DNA of 64,000 nucleotides, from positions 372,001 through 436,000 of the forward strand of contig VDMD01000024.1 in NCBI GenBank assembly GCA_007026445.1. The letters run 5' to 3'. The translations under genes were made by a program, and so were the position numbers. The DNA is from Schizophyllum amplum. Its lineage: Eukaryota > Basidiomycota > Agaricomycetes > Agaricales > Schizophyllaceae. Below are positions 12,085-23,173 of this stretch, in pieces. Under the pieces are notes generated by a model that was not told the DNA's origin, searched no databases, and worked only from the letters and a program-made list of their open reading frames with translations. Numbering within the stretch: position 1 is the first letter of the stretch; every line of letters begins with the position of its first letter.

Positions 12085-12641
12085 TTCGCGCTCTCTTCGT
12101 GCTCTGCGGTCCTGCGGTGTTCTCGGAGCGATATGCGAAATTTATGGTGCGCTGGGTGCGGGCGCAGCGAGCTGGTGAGAATACAAAGAGCCCTGGGGGT
12201 TTCTGGAGCGATAAACACCCAGATACAGCCAATACAGCCAAGATTTAGATATGGCAGAAGGCAACTTGCAAGGCGTCGAACATGCACTGATAACATTTTC
12301 GGCAAATGCCGGTTTTGCTATGCATCACGCATGTTCGACACGAGGAGGAGAGACGACAACCCCAAGTGAGCCTCGCACACGCCCCGCAGCGCCATGAGTA
12401 TACGTACATCAAGTCCACTAATCCCTGGTGGTGAGGTCGAACTATCACGTTCGTGTGCGCAGATTCCAGTCAAAAGATAGAAAAATCGCAAGAACCAAGA
12501 GATAGCAGCATAAATACCATACACATTAGTCTACATCTAATGGTGCATACAGCACCAATAATTAGTATCCAGAGCCATCTATAACATCAGCACATAGCAA
12601 AGCAGTAAAACATCAACAGCCCATATAACAATCGCACCAAC
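12085..12641. other. Intergenic region upstream of the telobox gene
   Basis: This stretch holds the 5' flank of the telobox gene and the 3' flank of the F-box/LRR gene. No coding frame or strong motif was found. Confidence 0.4.
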
Positions 12642-14358
12642 TCAGAACACGCCCGCCAGCGGCACGTACGTCCCGCACCGATGCGCAAACTCCCCATCCC
12701 CCAACCGTGTCATATACGCACACGACCACTCTACCCGCGGCGCCCATACCCAGCCGCCCTCGGCCGGCGCGGGGACAGCAAAGGGCGAGTGCGCGCGCAG
12801 CCCCGCCGCACCGAGCAGCGCCTGCATCCCCACGACATCGAGCGCGGGCAGCCGCCGGCAAAAGAACGATGCGTAGTCCTCGACGTGAACGCCCACGGGG
12901 AGGTCAAGGCCCAGATAGAGCGCGCGCAACGAGCGCAGGGGCGCGAGCGCGGCGGCGAAGTCGGCCTGCAGGGATGTAGGCGTCAGCGTCCATCCTTCAC
13001 TAGACCACCCACCAGAACCGATCGCGACAAGAGAAAACACGCCACTCACCCACACAGGCGTATACGCCGGCCGCTCCGGCTTGTACATATCAATCCCGAG
13101 CTGCAGCGTATGCAGCCTGGGGAACGCATACGCTACCGCCTCAGCCAGCTCCGCAGGCGCCTGCTCGCGCGTGAACAGCCGGAGGTCGCGCAGGTCTGAG
13201 CCCGCCGCTGCCAGGGCACCGACTACCGCGAACGCGTGCTCCTCACTTAGGCCCACCGTCGCGTCGCCCGTGCCCGACACAGGCACCAGGTTGAGCGCCT
13301 CGAGCCCCTGGGGCGGATCGTCCAGGATGCGGTCCTCGGGATTGAGGTTGGACAAGGCGAGGCTGCGCAGGTGCGGAACGAGAGTGCTAAGATAGGGGGA
13401 TGCGGCGCGCGAGGAGAGGGATCTGGAGCGCGAGGACGGATCTGAGCTACGAGAGGAGGATGCTGGGGTATCCTGGGAGGCCGATGCGGCGGGTATGAGG
13501 ACGGGCCCATACTCGTCATGAGGGGGAAGGGTGAGTAGGATGGAGAGCTCGCGGAGGTGAGGGGTGAGCAGTAGGAGGGCGGGTATGGACAGGCCGGGAG
13601 GTAAAGTCCCAGTGAGCGTGAGCTTGCGGAGGGCGGGAAGGGGTGATGCGGGAAGGCCGGAGGACAAGAGCTGCGCTGGCAACTTGATCTCTTCCAGTGA
13701 TGCCGCATGCGCGTCAAGCAGCGCACGGGCGGAGTTGCCGCGCAGGGCGGAGGATGGGGAGGGTGGGGCCACAGAGGACGCGAGGCGATCCGCTCCAGCG
13801 ACCTTGACATCCCCCACGCCGATCAGCAGCCTCGCGAGCTCTCGGGGGCCCTTCTCGGGCATCGCAAACGTCGGAAACCCGCGCACCCGCACCGTCCGCA
13901 CGTTCCCCAGCCCCGCGATCGCATCCCATACCCCCGCAGGCACATCCGTGCTCACGTCGAGCGCCACCTCCCGGAGCAGGGTCATGCACCGCAGCGCCCC
14001 ACTCAGCGCGTCCCATTCGGCGTGCCCACTCTGTACCGCCACGCGCAGGAACCTACGTGGTAGGGTATCAGCGATTTGATCGGGGCGACGAGAACAGGTT
14101 TACGCACCTTGCCTGCGCGGCGACGGCGGGAGGGATGGCGCCTGCGCCCGCCCACGCGATCTCTCTGAACATCAGCGGCCCGCAGAGGCGCCAAAAGCGC
14201 TGCGACACGAGCGCCAGCGCCTGCAGCGTCCGTGCGGACTCGTGTGCCAGCGCGGCGACGATCAGGCTCAGCGCGTCGTCGTCGAGGTCGGGTAGCCGTA
14301 GCGCCTGCCGCTTGTACGGCCAGGGCTTCGTATCGCGCATGCGGTGCTTCATCGGCAT
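12642..14358 (-). CDS. F-box-like protein with leucine-rich region
   Basis: The first exon begins MPMKHRMRDTKPWP and carries an F-box-like segment (LPDLDDDALSLIVAAL, then ALVSQRFWRLCGPLMFREI), typical of SCF substrate adaptors that bind Skp1. The remaining roughly 430 residues are rich in leucine, with LRR-like spacing (LREVALDV, LRKLTLTG, LRELSILL, LRSLALSNL, LHTLQLGI). The substrate is unknown. An intron of about 60 bp joins AAQA to RFLRVAVQ. A second one of 84 bp (about 12970-13052) is a multiple of three, so a transcript keeping it would add 28 residues in frame; the strong GTGAGT donor and CTGCAG acceptor argue that it is spliced. Four CCAAT boxes lie 430-500 bp upstream. Confidence 0.7.
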
Positions 14359-14926
14359 GTTGTATTCCAGGATAGTGTGTTCGGAGAGAAGAGATGGTGC
14401 CGAGTCGGTAAGGGTATCGGTCGGAGGAAGGATGGTGGTGAAAGTCGGAGGCTAAACAGCCCTGCTGCAGCTATATTAGTAGTAGCTGATCGACGTGATC
14501 GCCTCGTGCGCGTGACTCGACACGTTGGGCTTCTGCCTCCGCTCTAGGGGGTGAGCAACTCCGCTCTGTGGCGGGCCTCTGGCGGGCCTCCGGGCGGAAT
14601 CCTGGGCCTCGATAAGGAGAGCCCAGGCGCTGAGACAGGCTGAGACCTCCACTCGGTGGAGACGTCTATCAGAAGTCGCCAGGAAGACAGCTCACTGATG
14701 AACTCGCGTGTTTGCAGTGGGCACGCACCTTTTCAGGGGACCTCCACATTGATCATTGCAGAGGCGGAGCGGGATGGAGTACACGTCGACCAATGGCGAC
14801 AGCACACCAAAGCAGGCCAATAGCGGCATTGACCAATGACAATGTCGACCAATAGTATTGCAGCGTAAAGCAGTCCAGCTCCGATGGTCAGCCGACGGCT
14901 AACCAGTAGTAACCTCCGGCGTATCT
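14359..14926. other. Upstream region of the F-box/LRR gene
   Basis: There is no coding sequence here. It contains a short tandem TGGCGGGCCTC repeat (about 14571-14592) and the CCAAT cluster listed separately. Confidence 0.4.
14790..14853 (+). promoter_or_regulatory. Cluster of four CCAAT boxes
   Basis: CCAAT occurs at 14790, 14817, 14833 and 14849, all in the same orientation, with spacings of 27, 16 and 16 bp. Three have the wider form GACCAAT. CCAAT boxes bind the HAP/CBF complex in fungi. The cluster lies upstream of the minus-strand F-box/LRR gene, where it would read as ATTGG. Confidence 0.5.
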
Positions 14927-16086
14927 TCAGTATCTTCCGCTGCCTCTCTGACATGTAAGGCTTTGGTCATCAAATCCGTAGTACCTCGCCGTAGAGTCCC
15001 ATGCACGACCATAGTCGTCGTACGCCCCCTTCGCTGTGAGATCGACCGACTCGGCGGAGGTCAGGCTTGTAGACGAAGAGCCCATCGAGTTGGAGACGCG
15101 CAAATACGAGGGATATGTCGACAATCCAACACCCAATGGAAAAGATCTATCTGTAAAATTCGAGCAGAAAGAGTCTCCAAGTGCAGAGCGGGCGAGCATG
15201 CTTTCGACGTCGTCGCAATCATTTCCGTCGCAACGATCGCCTAGAGTAATCGGCAAGGGCGTAGGCGGCCAGGAGATCAAGGAGATACTAGACTCAGAAT
15301 CGTCCGCGAGGTATTCGTCCTCTTCGTCGAATGCACCTAGATCGGCGGTGATCGAATCGACCGTGGTCTGTGAGAGACGGCTGGATGCGGAGTCTTCGTC
15401 TTCGTCCTCGTCGTCTTTGGCGCAGCGCAGCTTACGCGTTATCGACTGCCACTCTCGATACCGCGCGGTGGACTGGTGGAGGGACTGATAGGTATTTCGA
15501 TGGGAACGGTGAGCGATGGTGCGAGAATTGGCCCGATCGTCGGCGGCATCGTCGTGCAGAGAATCCGTGGGATGTCGGGCGCAGATCTGCTTGTCGTCGG
15601 ATGGAGGGAGAGGCCATATAGTATATTCGGAGGTACTGACGGAAGATAGCGAGCTCGCGCAATTGCCTGAGAACGAGGTCGATGGTGAGAAGTGGCCGGG
15701 GAAGTTTAGTGTGTAGCATCGGGCCAGGCGGCAGCGTCGCTGGTATTCGTCAGAGCCGCTGAACATGTTGATGGGAAGGCTGTTGTTTGTATTTGCTTGA
15801 GGGACAGGAGATAGAGCGCGTTTTCCGTGAGCGTCTACTAGGTTAGGTGTGCAGAGTACGAATGAGAGGGCGTCGCGGTCTTCCCGTGTCTTGACTGTGA
15901 TTTGGCAGATTAGTATACAGCAGAGAGAGGGCTTTTTGGCCACGCACCGCGCATAATCCCATCCTCCAGGTCAAGCGCTGGCTCGGAGTTCATTTTCCGC
16001 CGTCCAAAGAGACGCTGAACGAGAAAGACAATCCCCCGAGCAAACAAGGCGATAGCAGGACAGATCCTAGTAAATGTCTCAAGCAT
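14927..16086 (-). CDS. Hypothetical protein, possible N-terminal membrane anchor
   Basis: Two exons (15948-16086 and 14927-15894) are joined by a 53 bp intron, with the junction reading IMR then VKTRED. The N-terminus (MLETFTRICPAIALFARGIV, continuing FLVQRLFGRR) looks like a short membrane segment followed by basic residues. The rest, about 330 residues, is Ser-rich with acidic clusters (DDEDEDEDSASSR, FDEEDEYLADDSE). I recognise no domain. The order and spacing of hydrophobic, basic and Ser/Asp-rich parts suggest a membrane-anchored, largely disordered protein facing the cytosol, but that is inference. Confidence 0.55.
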
Positions 16087-16294
16087 CCTTCAGAGACAAT
16101 TGGCGAGATAGATGGTTAGGCTGACGATGATAGATGATGGCAGGATAAGAAACACGCAGCACCCCAACGAAGAACAATGGCAGGGTATTTGGCTTTGTTT
16201 ACGCGTCTGACGCGTCCCTCCTCCGCGCGTCTAATCGTCTCTTCATTTCGCACTTGTTTATCACCTTTTGGCGAAGTTGACTCCGCCAACCATC

Positions 16295-18100
16295 ATGTCG
16301 TCGTCAATGGCAGTGGACACTGCAAAGCCGTACAAGCTGGACCTCGAGCAGTTTATCGCGACCGCGGTCTCCGCGACGCCAGCAGAGCTGCACCCATTCT
16401 TCCAGAGCTTCCAGACACTCTACAATCGAAAGTGCGTCAATTAGATATCTGTCTTGAATCTAGAGACTGACCAGACCACTCCATATCTGCTCTTTCACCT
16501 CAACAACATGACGTTCGCCGTACCTCGACCGACGATCACATTCTCCTCTTCCTTGTATCCTGAACATCAATCAGACTATGGCACCAGCTCACCCTCAAGC
16601 TCTTCGAGTTCCTCGACCACCCACTCTCCAAACCGTACCGCGTCGATACCTTCGAGCAGTTCGTGCGCGACTTCGAGGCCCGCTTGAATCAGCTCCGGCT
16701 AGTCGAGATGGCCGTCAAGGTCTCCAAGGAGATCGCCAGTGCGTACAGCTACCCCCTCGTCACCCGGACCAAGGCTCACACGTATCAACTCTCTCTCCAG
16801 ATCCCCAAACCCACGTCGAATTCCTCTCCGCCTTACTCGCGCGCGTCAACACTGAGGCGTCTCCGGAAGCGCACGTCCTACTGCTCGCGACCATCGCCGG
16901 CGTCAAGCTCACATATGGCGATCTGGAGGGCACACGGACGGACATGGACGCGGCGTGGGCGGTCCTCGAGCCTCTGGAGGGCGTCGACAATGGCGTGAAC
17001 GCGGCGTACTATGGGCTGGCGGCGGAGTACTACCAGGTGTGTGGTCCCATCGCTGCAACACGCTTATTGGCGTGTACAGTCCGAATGCACTTTTGTGGAC
17101 TCATCCCCTTCGCAGCGCAAAGGCGAATACGCACCCTACTACAAGAACTCCCTCCTCTACCTCGCATGCGTCGACATCGACAAGGACATGTCTGCGGAGG
17201 AGCGCCTGCAGCGCGCGTACCACCTCGCGTTGTCGGCCTTTCTGGGCGATACGATCTACAACTTTGGCGAGCTGGTGAGTATGAGCTGCATTCGCCTCAT
17301 TCATGTGCATGCCGTATACTAATGAGCTCACCCACACAGCTCATGCACCCGATCCTGGGCTCCTTGGACAGCACGCCTCACGAGTGGATAAAGAAGCTGC
17401 TGTTCACATTTAACGAGGGCAATATCGGCAAGTTTGAGGCCCTTGCGCCGCTGTTCCCGCAGGAGGTACGTTCTTTTGCTCCTAGGTACCTCTTTCCCCT
17501 CTTCACAACTGCGATCCTTTCAAGTCACTCCTTCCCAACTAGTCACCTACCAACCAGTCACTTACCTACCCCCCTCTAGCCTCTCCTACAGACCAATTAC
17601 CCCTTCTTGCGGCAAAAGATCTGCCTGATGGCACTCATTGAGTCCGTCTTCAAGCGCAGCGCGGACAACCGCACGATGGGCTTCCAGACCATCGCGGAGG
17701 AGACGCGGCTGCCGCTGAACGAGGTGGAGCACCTGGTCATGAAGGCCTTGAGGTGAGTGTGTGCTGTTCGGTTGTGATCTTCCTCGTGCCGCGATATGTT
17801 TCGTGTTGCGGATACTCCCCGACTCACGTATACTCGCTGCACCGCGCCGCCTCCTTCATTCGCTTCTATTCGTCTACTCTTCGCCCTCTGTACACACCAT
17901 ACTAACCCCTCTCACCCAGCCTCAAACTCATCCGCGGCTCGCTCGACCAGGTCGACCAGAAGGCGCAGATTAGCTGGGTACAGCCGCGCGTGCTGTCGCG
18001 CGAGCAGGTCGGGCTCTTGGCGCAGCGGCTCGAGGCGTGGACGACGAAGCTGAACGGTGTCGAGCAGCGACTGACGCCGGAGGTTTTGGTTGGGTCATAG
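16295..18100 (+). CDS. RPN9: 26S proteasome regulatory subunit RPN9 (PSMD13)
   Basis: Rpn9 is a PCI-domain scaffold subunit of the 19S lid. ATG 16295 opens exon 1 (16295-16431); a 143 bp intron follows, then LWHQLTLKLFEFLDHPLS. Family landmarks run in order: THVEFLSALLARV, AAYYGLAAEYYQ, FLGDTIYNFGEL, the winged-helix part of the PCI domain (FQTIAEETRLPLNEVEHLVM) and LIRGSLDQVDQKAQISWVQP near the C-terminus. Seven exons join without frame conflict, and the size (about 390 residues) matches the family. The neighbour upstream on the other strand is unrelated; the start codons are about 210 bp apart, so the promoter may be shared. Confidence 0.95.
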
Positions 18101-18761
18101 GCAGCGAGTTCACGTTGTAGTGGGTGCAGTGCAGAATGTATCATTATGACCTGATGAATCGGGTTTCCTTTCCTTCGTTGATCCAAAAAGGGTTGAGAAA
18201 GGCCTCAAGCAGCTGAAGGTTGGAAGTTCAACATGGGCCGTGACGATCTCGCGACTCACTGTGCGTCATTGGATTCTGCGGAATGTTTCCGAGGAGTTCG
18301 GGCCGGGCGGTAAGTGGGTTCAGGAGCTTCGCATATTGTTTCCAACTCTGAAGGTCGCAAATCACAGTGAGCGCGAAAACTCATCTGGCTCTTGAGCGGA
18401 CTGAAGCAGTAAGTATACAGCCTACGTACACGCATGTTGCTCGGTACTCACACAACTGCGAATGTGACGCCTGGCCCTGGGGAAAGCGCTCGGCGCTCCA
18501 ACAAGCGCGCAAGGGGTCGATCACTCTGTTGTCGAGGCATCGTCCTCGTTCCCATCAATGAAATCGGTCCAGTCTCAGCAGAGGCGCACAGCTTTCTTTC
18601 CTGTCCTGCACGCCCACGACCTTTGTGGATGCATTGACGCGCGCGTTCTTTTGCCTACGTTCTCCTCCCCCAGTCTCCCCTGCACGACGGTGGACTGTTT
18701 CCCGCTTGCTTGAAACGCACGACAACTTGATTGACGTTCTCTGCACCGCACTGTCGTCAAG
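18101..18761. other. Intergenic region before membrane protein A
   Basis: Short ORFs only, with no convincing coding frame. The final 100 bp before ATG 18762 are pyrimidine-rich (CTCCTCCCCCAGTCTCCCC), as is common in fungal promoters. Confidence 0.35.
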
Positions 18762-20732
18762 ATGCCCTCCCAGAACTTCACCATCGACAACACGAGCCCC
18801 CTAATCACCTACAAGCCCGAGGGCCAATGGAGCCAGGGCTCGGCGGCGCTGGACTCGTCTGCGGACCTGTGAGTGCGATCGCGCTACCTGAAGGACGTTG
18901 CTGAGGGAAACAGTTACTCTGATGGCGGTACATTCACGCTCACAAACACCTCCGGCTCGAAGGCGTCATTCAGTTTCAACGGCACGGACGTCTATGTTTA
19001 CGGGGCGAAGCGGTGAGTATCTGCTCCCGTGCGCTAAGTCCCTCAACCTGACGCCCTCCTCCCACCCAGGGGTAATCACGGTGCGCTCAAGGTTGACTCT
19101 TCATCATTGCCATGCTTATATAGCCTTAGGACAGTACACGGTCGCCTTGGATGGCTCCTCGAACACCTTTGACGGCTACTCAAAACCCGATGAGTTCCAA
19201 GTCGCCCTCTTTACTGCCGGTTCCTTGAGCACGAACAAAATGCACACCGTTACCATTACGTGCGAGGATGACGCCTACTTCGACATCGATTTCGTGCGTC
19301 TTTCCTGCCTGACACTCATCCGTGTCCCTGATATTGACTTTCGCGCGCACAGATCACCTGGACCGCTGACATCGGCAAGGACACTGCGCCGTCACAGACG
19401 ACTATCCAGGACACCAGCTCGGAGCTCTCCTACAGTGGAGCATGGACGACCAACAGCGACGATATTCCCAGCCTCTCCTCGTTCAATGGTGGCACCGCGC
19501 AGTACGTGTATCATCCTCCTGTGTTTTGAACAGCCCTCTGACCTAGAATGAATGTAGTCAAACACGCGATGGCGACAGCTACGTCACCCTGAACTTCTCT
19601 GTTTGTGCTAGGCCCCATTCTTATCTTCGTGGCGCTTACGCTATTGCAGGGCCAGGCAGTGGATTTGTACGGTGGCGTAGGTCCATCACGTGGGCCGTAC
19701 ACCGTGCAGCTGGACGGCGGGGACGTTCAGACCTTCAACGCGACCAATGCGAATGTCCAGACGCAGGTCATGCTCTACCACGGTGACAACCTGGGCGGCG
19801 GCAAGCACAACATGATCATCACCAACCAGCCCGGAAGGACAGGGGATGGCCTAGTCATTGACTACGCGGTCTACTATGCCTCGGATGATGGGTCAGATGC
19901 GACAGATGGTTCCAATGCGTCGTGTGTATGATTCTATAACCATTCGTTCCATTCAAACTCATTACTTACCCAGCTCCGGCCTGTCCACGGGCGCAATAGT
20001 GGGCATTGTCGTTGGTGTTGTCGGCGGGCTAGCTGTTCTCGCCCTCGCCGTCTTCTTCATCCTGCGCCGCCGACGGAAGAACCGCGATGAGGGTGGCATC
20101 TGGACCGACAAGCCCGGGTCCCCCATCCCGCCTGCGCAGCCCTACGTCTACTCCCCCGCGCCTGGAAGCGACCACAATGCATACGCCGCGTCGACCTACC
20201 CATCGTACACCCAGGCGCTCCCCCCGCCGAAGCTCGCGGGCACCATCACCCCCTCCCACGGCTCCCAGTTGAACGTGTCGAACCAGTGGCCGGACGTGCG
20301 TTCATCCCACTACTTCTCTACATAACTCTGAGGCTGACGCTCCTTGCTCCACAGGAAAGCAGCACCAGCGCGGGCGGCTCGTCCGTGTACCGCCCGGGCG
20401 TCGCGCAGGCGTACTCCTCTCAGGGTGCCCCGGGTCTGCATACGGCAAATCCATCGGAGGTGGGAGACGGGCCCTCCATGCCGGTACCCGTGACCGGGTC
20501 GTCGCGTCCTGGCAAGCAGATGGGCGCGGCCGTGCCCGCGGCGCAGAGGCAAGCACCGTCGCCTCAACTGACGCCCGAGGAACTCGCGCATCAGCGGTTG
20601 ATGGTCAGTGCTTGCCTTGGCTTAGTATGCGGCGCTTTTGCTCACCCGTCTCTCCAGGTCGATGGTCGGGAACAGGACTTTGGCCCGCTGCCACCGAACT
20701 ATGATCAGGCGACGCAGCCGTTCAGTCGGTGA
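18762..20732 (+). CDS. Single-pass membrane protein A with conserved extracellular repeat
   Basis: The protein starts MPSQNFTIDNTSPLITY without an obvious signal peptide. Two related extracellular modules can be traced: one around FSFNGTDVYVYGAKR and YTVALDG, the other around DLYGGVGPSRGPYTVQLDGG. A Ser/Asp-rich linker is followed by one strong transmembrane helix (TGAIVGIVVGVVGGLAVLAL), then a basic stop-transfer patch (RRRRKNRDEG) and a Pro/Ser/Tyr-rich cytosolic tail ending DFGPLPPNYDQATQPFSR. This architecture is common and multicopy in Agaricomycetes; the role is unknown, possibly surface sensing or adhesion. Around eight small introns interrupt the gene. The paralog at 28.1 kb shares every block. 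Confidence 0.75.
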
Positions 20733-21253
20733 TTGCTTATTTATTGTATGTGGGCTCGCCAGGTGTTTATCTCTCTGTACTTATACCTTACTCCCTTCGC
20801 TATGAAGGTGGTGGCTTGAAGGAGATCTCTATTGCCATGACATTTGCATGCATTGAACATTCAGCCGAGCACATTACTCCTCCATAGCTACTTGCTTTAT
20901 CTATTGCATGTCGAGATGATCATATATGAGACCTTATTACGGCTGCGACCTATATGTCGCCAATGGCGCTGAGCGCTGAGTACTAGAGTCTAGCACTGGT
21001 GAGCAGCAAGCGGTCGATGGACTTCCTTTTACGGCGTTAAGTGTTTCCAAATGCGGCAAGAAACTGCACGTGCTCACTTGTCGCTCGAACTGCCTCGCTC
21101 GCGCAGCTCGTCCAAACCTTGCACATATGTCGGTCCTTTCAGATCACACAACAGAAGATGATGGTAGAAGTACAATTGATTATGCTCGGGCTTAATTTAT
21201 GCTACAGGTATAGTTGGGGTGCCATCTAGTCCATGACCTCGGAAGACGAGATA
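20733..21253. other. Intergenic region, convergent
   Basis: This lies between two convergent genes. AT-richer sequence follows the stop of membrane protein A; nothing coding was seen. Confidence 0.35.
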
Positions 21254-22102
21254 TCAAGCCGCTTGGGCAGTCTTCGCCTGGATCGACTGCGCCTCAGCGG
21301 ACGCGGTACCAGCATTCGAGCCCAGCCTTGCAGAGCAAGTCAGGATGGTGCGAATGACAAGGTGGAAATCACTCACATCTTGCGCTCCTGGCTCTCGAGC
21401 TGGCTGACTTGCTCAGGCGTCAGCTTGCTGAGGTCGGGCGACGTAGAGCCAGACTTCGTGCCGCGCTCCTCACTGGAGAGGATGTCAACATGCTGTATAC
21501 AGCTGCTCCCTGAACGAACAACTCACCTGATGCGTGCGGCATCGCGCACAGCGGCCTCAGTGAGGAGGCGCGCGTCGACGGTCGTGCCGTTGCCCTGCGG
21601 GTGGCGCGCCGCCGCCGCCTGCGCCTTCGCGGCAAGCGAGTTCTGTGGCGGGCGGTAGCCGAGCGCCTTGTGCTCCTCCGACATGAGCTTCTTCGCGTCC
21701 GCCTCGCTCAGCGCATCAATGTCGAGCTCGCCGGTGATGCTGCGCTCCGGGACCGGCTGCCCGCGCTCAAGCTGGATGCGCGCGGCATCGCTGAGCGCGG
21801 CCTTGCGAATGGTCTCCTCGTCGAGGGCGGGCACTGCGGAGGGCTCGGCGATCTTGGACGCCTTGCTCTGCGCTTCGGCGGCCACTGGGCGAAGTGTCAG
21901 GGTAGGCGCAACAAGTTGCGCTGGAAGACGTACGTGATCCCGCGGGCGGGCGGTACCCAAGCGCCTTGTGCTCCTCAGACATGAGCTTCTTCGCGTCCTC
22001 GGGCGTGACCTTCTCGAGGTCGACGAGGCGCTGGGCCTCAATCTTTGCCGCGTCGGCGGCAGCGATCTCGGTGGCGATAGCCTTCTGCTCGTTGGTGGTC
22101 AT
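21254..22102 (-). CDS. SMP/LEA-like hydrophilic protein
   Basis: A small, Ala/Glu/Lys-rich protein beginning MTTNEQKAIATEIAAADAAK. It resembles the seed maturation protein (SMP) type of late-embryogenesis-abundant protein, a group linked to desiccation and stress tolerance; the family call is from composition and the DAARIQLERGQPVPE-type segment. The motif KKLMSEEHKALGYRPP occurs twice, each time followed by SLAA, an internal duplication. Four exons: the junctions read AGS/LAAEAQSK, RIS/EERGTKSG and ERKM/LGSNAGT, and the protein ends IQAKTAQAA. It is probably cytosolic or nuclear. A TATA box stands about 90 bp upstream of the ATG. Confidence 0.65.
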
Positions 22103-23173
22103 GGTGTCAAAGGTGTTCGTGAAAGGTAAGATGTGTGTCAGAAACAGGATGGAGTGCTGTGAGGTGAAGAATGGTGTCGTCCACCGCCCTTATATATGGC
22201 GACGCGCAGTCTGGCTGACACCATTGGTGACAGCATCGAATGAAAGGATCTGTTGCAAAGGTGGCGCGGTCATGTGACAAAGTGGCGCCTCTTCCGGTGG
22301 GCCATCACCGTGCCATCAACGGCGCGCAGCAGTCCCCCGGAGATGCTCCTCATCTCCCTGGTGACTCGTCTTTCACAGCAGAACAAGTGGAGGGCTCTTT
22401 ATGTACCCTATTCTTGCTATCTGTTCGCTTCGTGGCCGTTGTACCCAGGGGCCAGGGTGCGCTGTGGAAGGACGTGTTTTGCTGCGGGTCGCTTGAGCGT
22501 CATGCATGATCAAAGGGAGGTTGAACTTCGCCCCACGGGGAGGTTCCGTGGGGACGATGAAGGTTGTAGAACATGAAAGGGCAAAGCACAGGTGGCACGC
22601 GACACTCGAGAAACGGCGGGTGGGAGGTTGGCACCTTCTTCGACGCCGGTTCGACGTAATCAACGCGCGCATACCTCGAAGCTGACGCACTCGGCTGTCG
22701 CAAGGAGGTCGCACGGACTCGGAAGCAACACGGAGGGCAGGTCAAGGAGGCTCGGGTCCCCTGCCACCCATCGCGGCAGCCAGGATCTGACTATGAACGA
22801 TGCTGGCAGAAAGCAGTAAGAATACAGTATGTGAGTGTACGGACAAATAATTATATTAGTACACGCCCCTTCGGTGCTCGACCGCTCGCATCACCACGGG
22901 TAGCTAGCCAGATCAACTGTGGCCATGGCTAGCTAGTAAGACTCCACCTCACGAGTCTTGCAAAAACCATCTCGCCCTCTTCCCGGCACCCACCAACGTC
23001 GGCTGTCCCATCTCGCCAGTCGAGCAGACCGGCGCAAGTCGAGGTGTCGCTTGCAGTCCCAGCGGAGTATCGATTGCAGGCCCATCGCAGCTGCTGATCG
23101 CAGAGTGACGCTGGGATCGTGTGTGTGCTTGTCAAGACCGCGAACATGGCTGCCGCAAGGCCGAACACGACGG
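22103..23173. other. Intergenic region between the SMP and Kelch genes
   Basis: It contains the promoter of the SMP gene and the 3' flank of the Kelch gene. ORFs on either strand show no domain and look like chance. Confidence 0.35.
22189..22196 (-). promoter_or_regulatory. TATA box of the SMP gene
   Basis: TATATAAG on the minus strand, about 90 bp upstream of ATG 22102. A consensus TATA box fits a stress-inducible gene. Confidence 0.5.
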
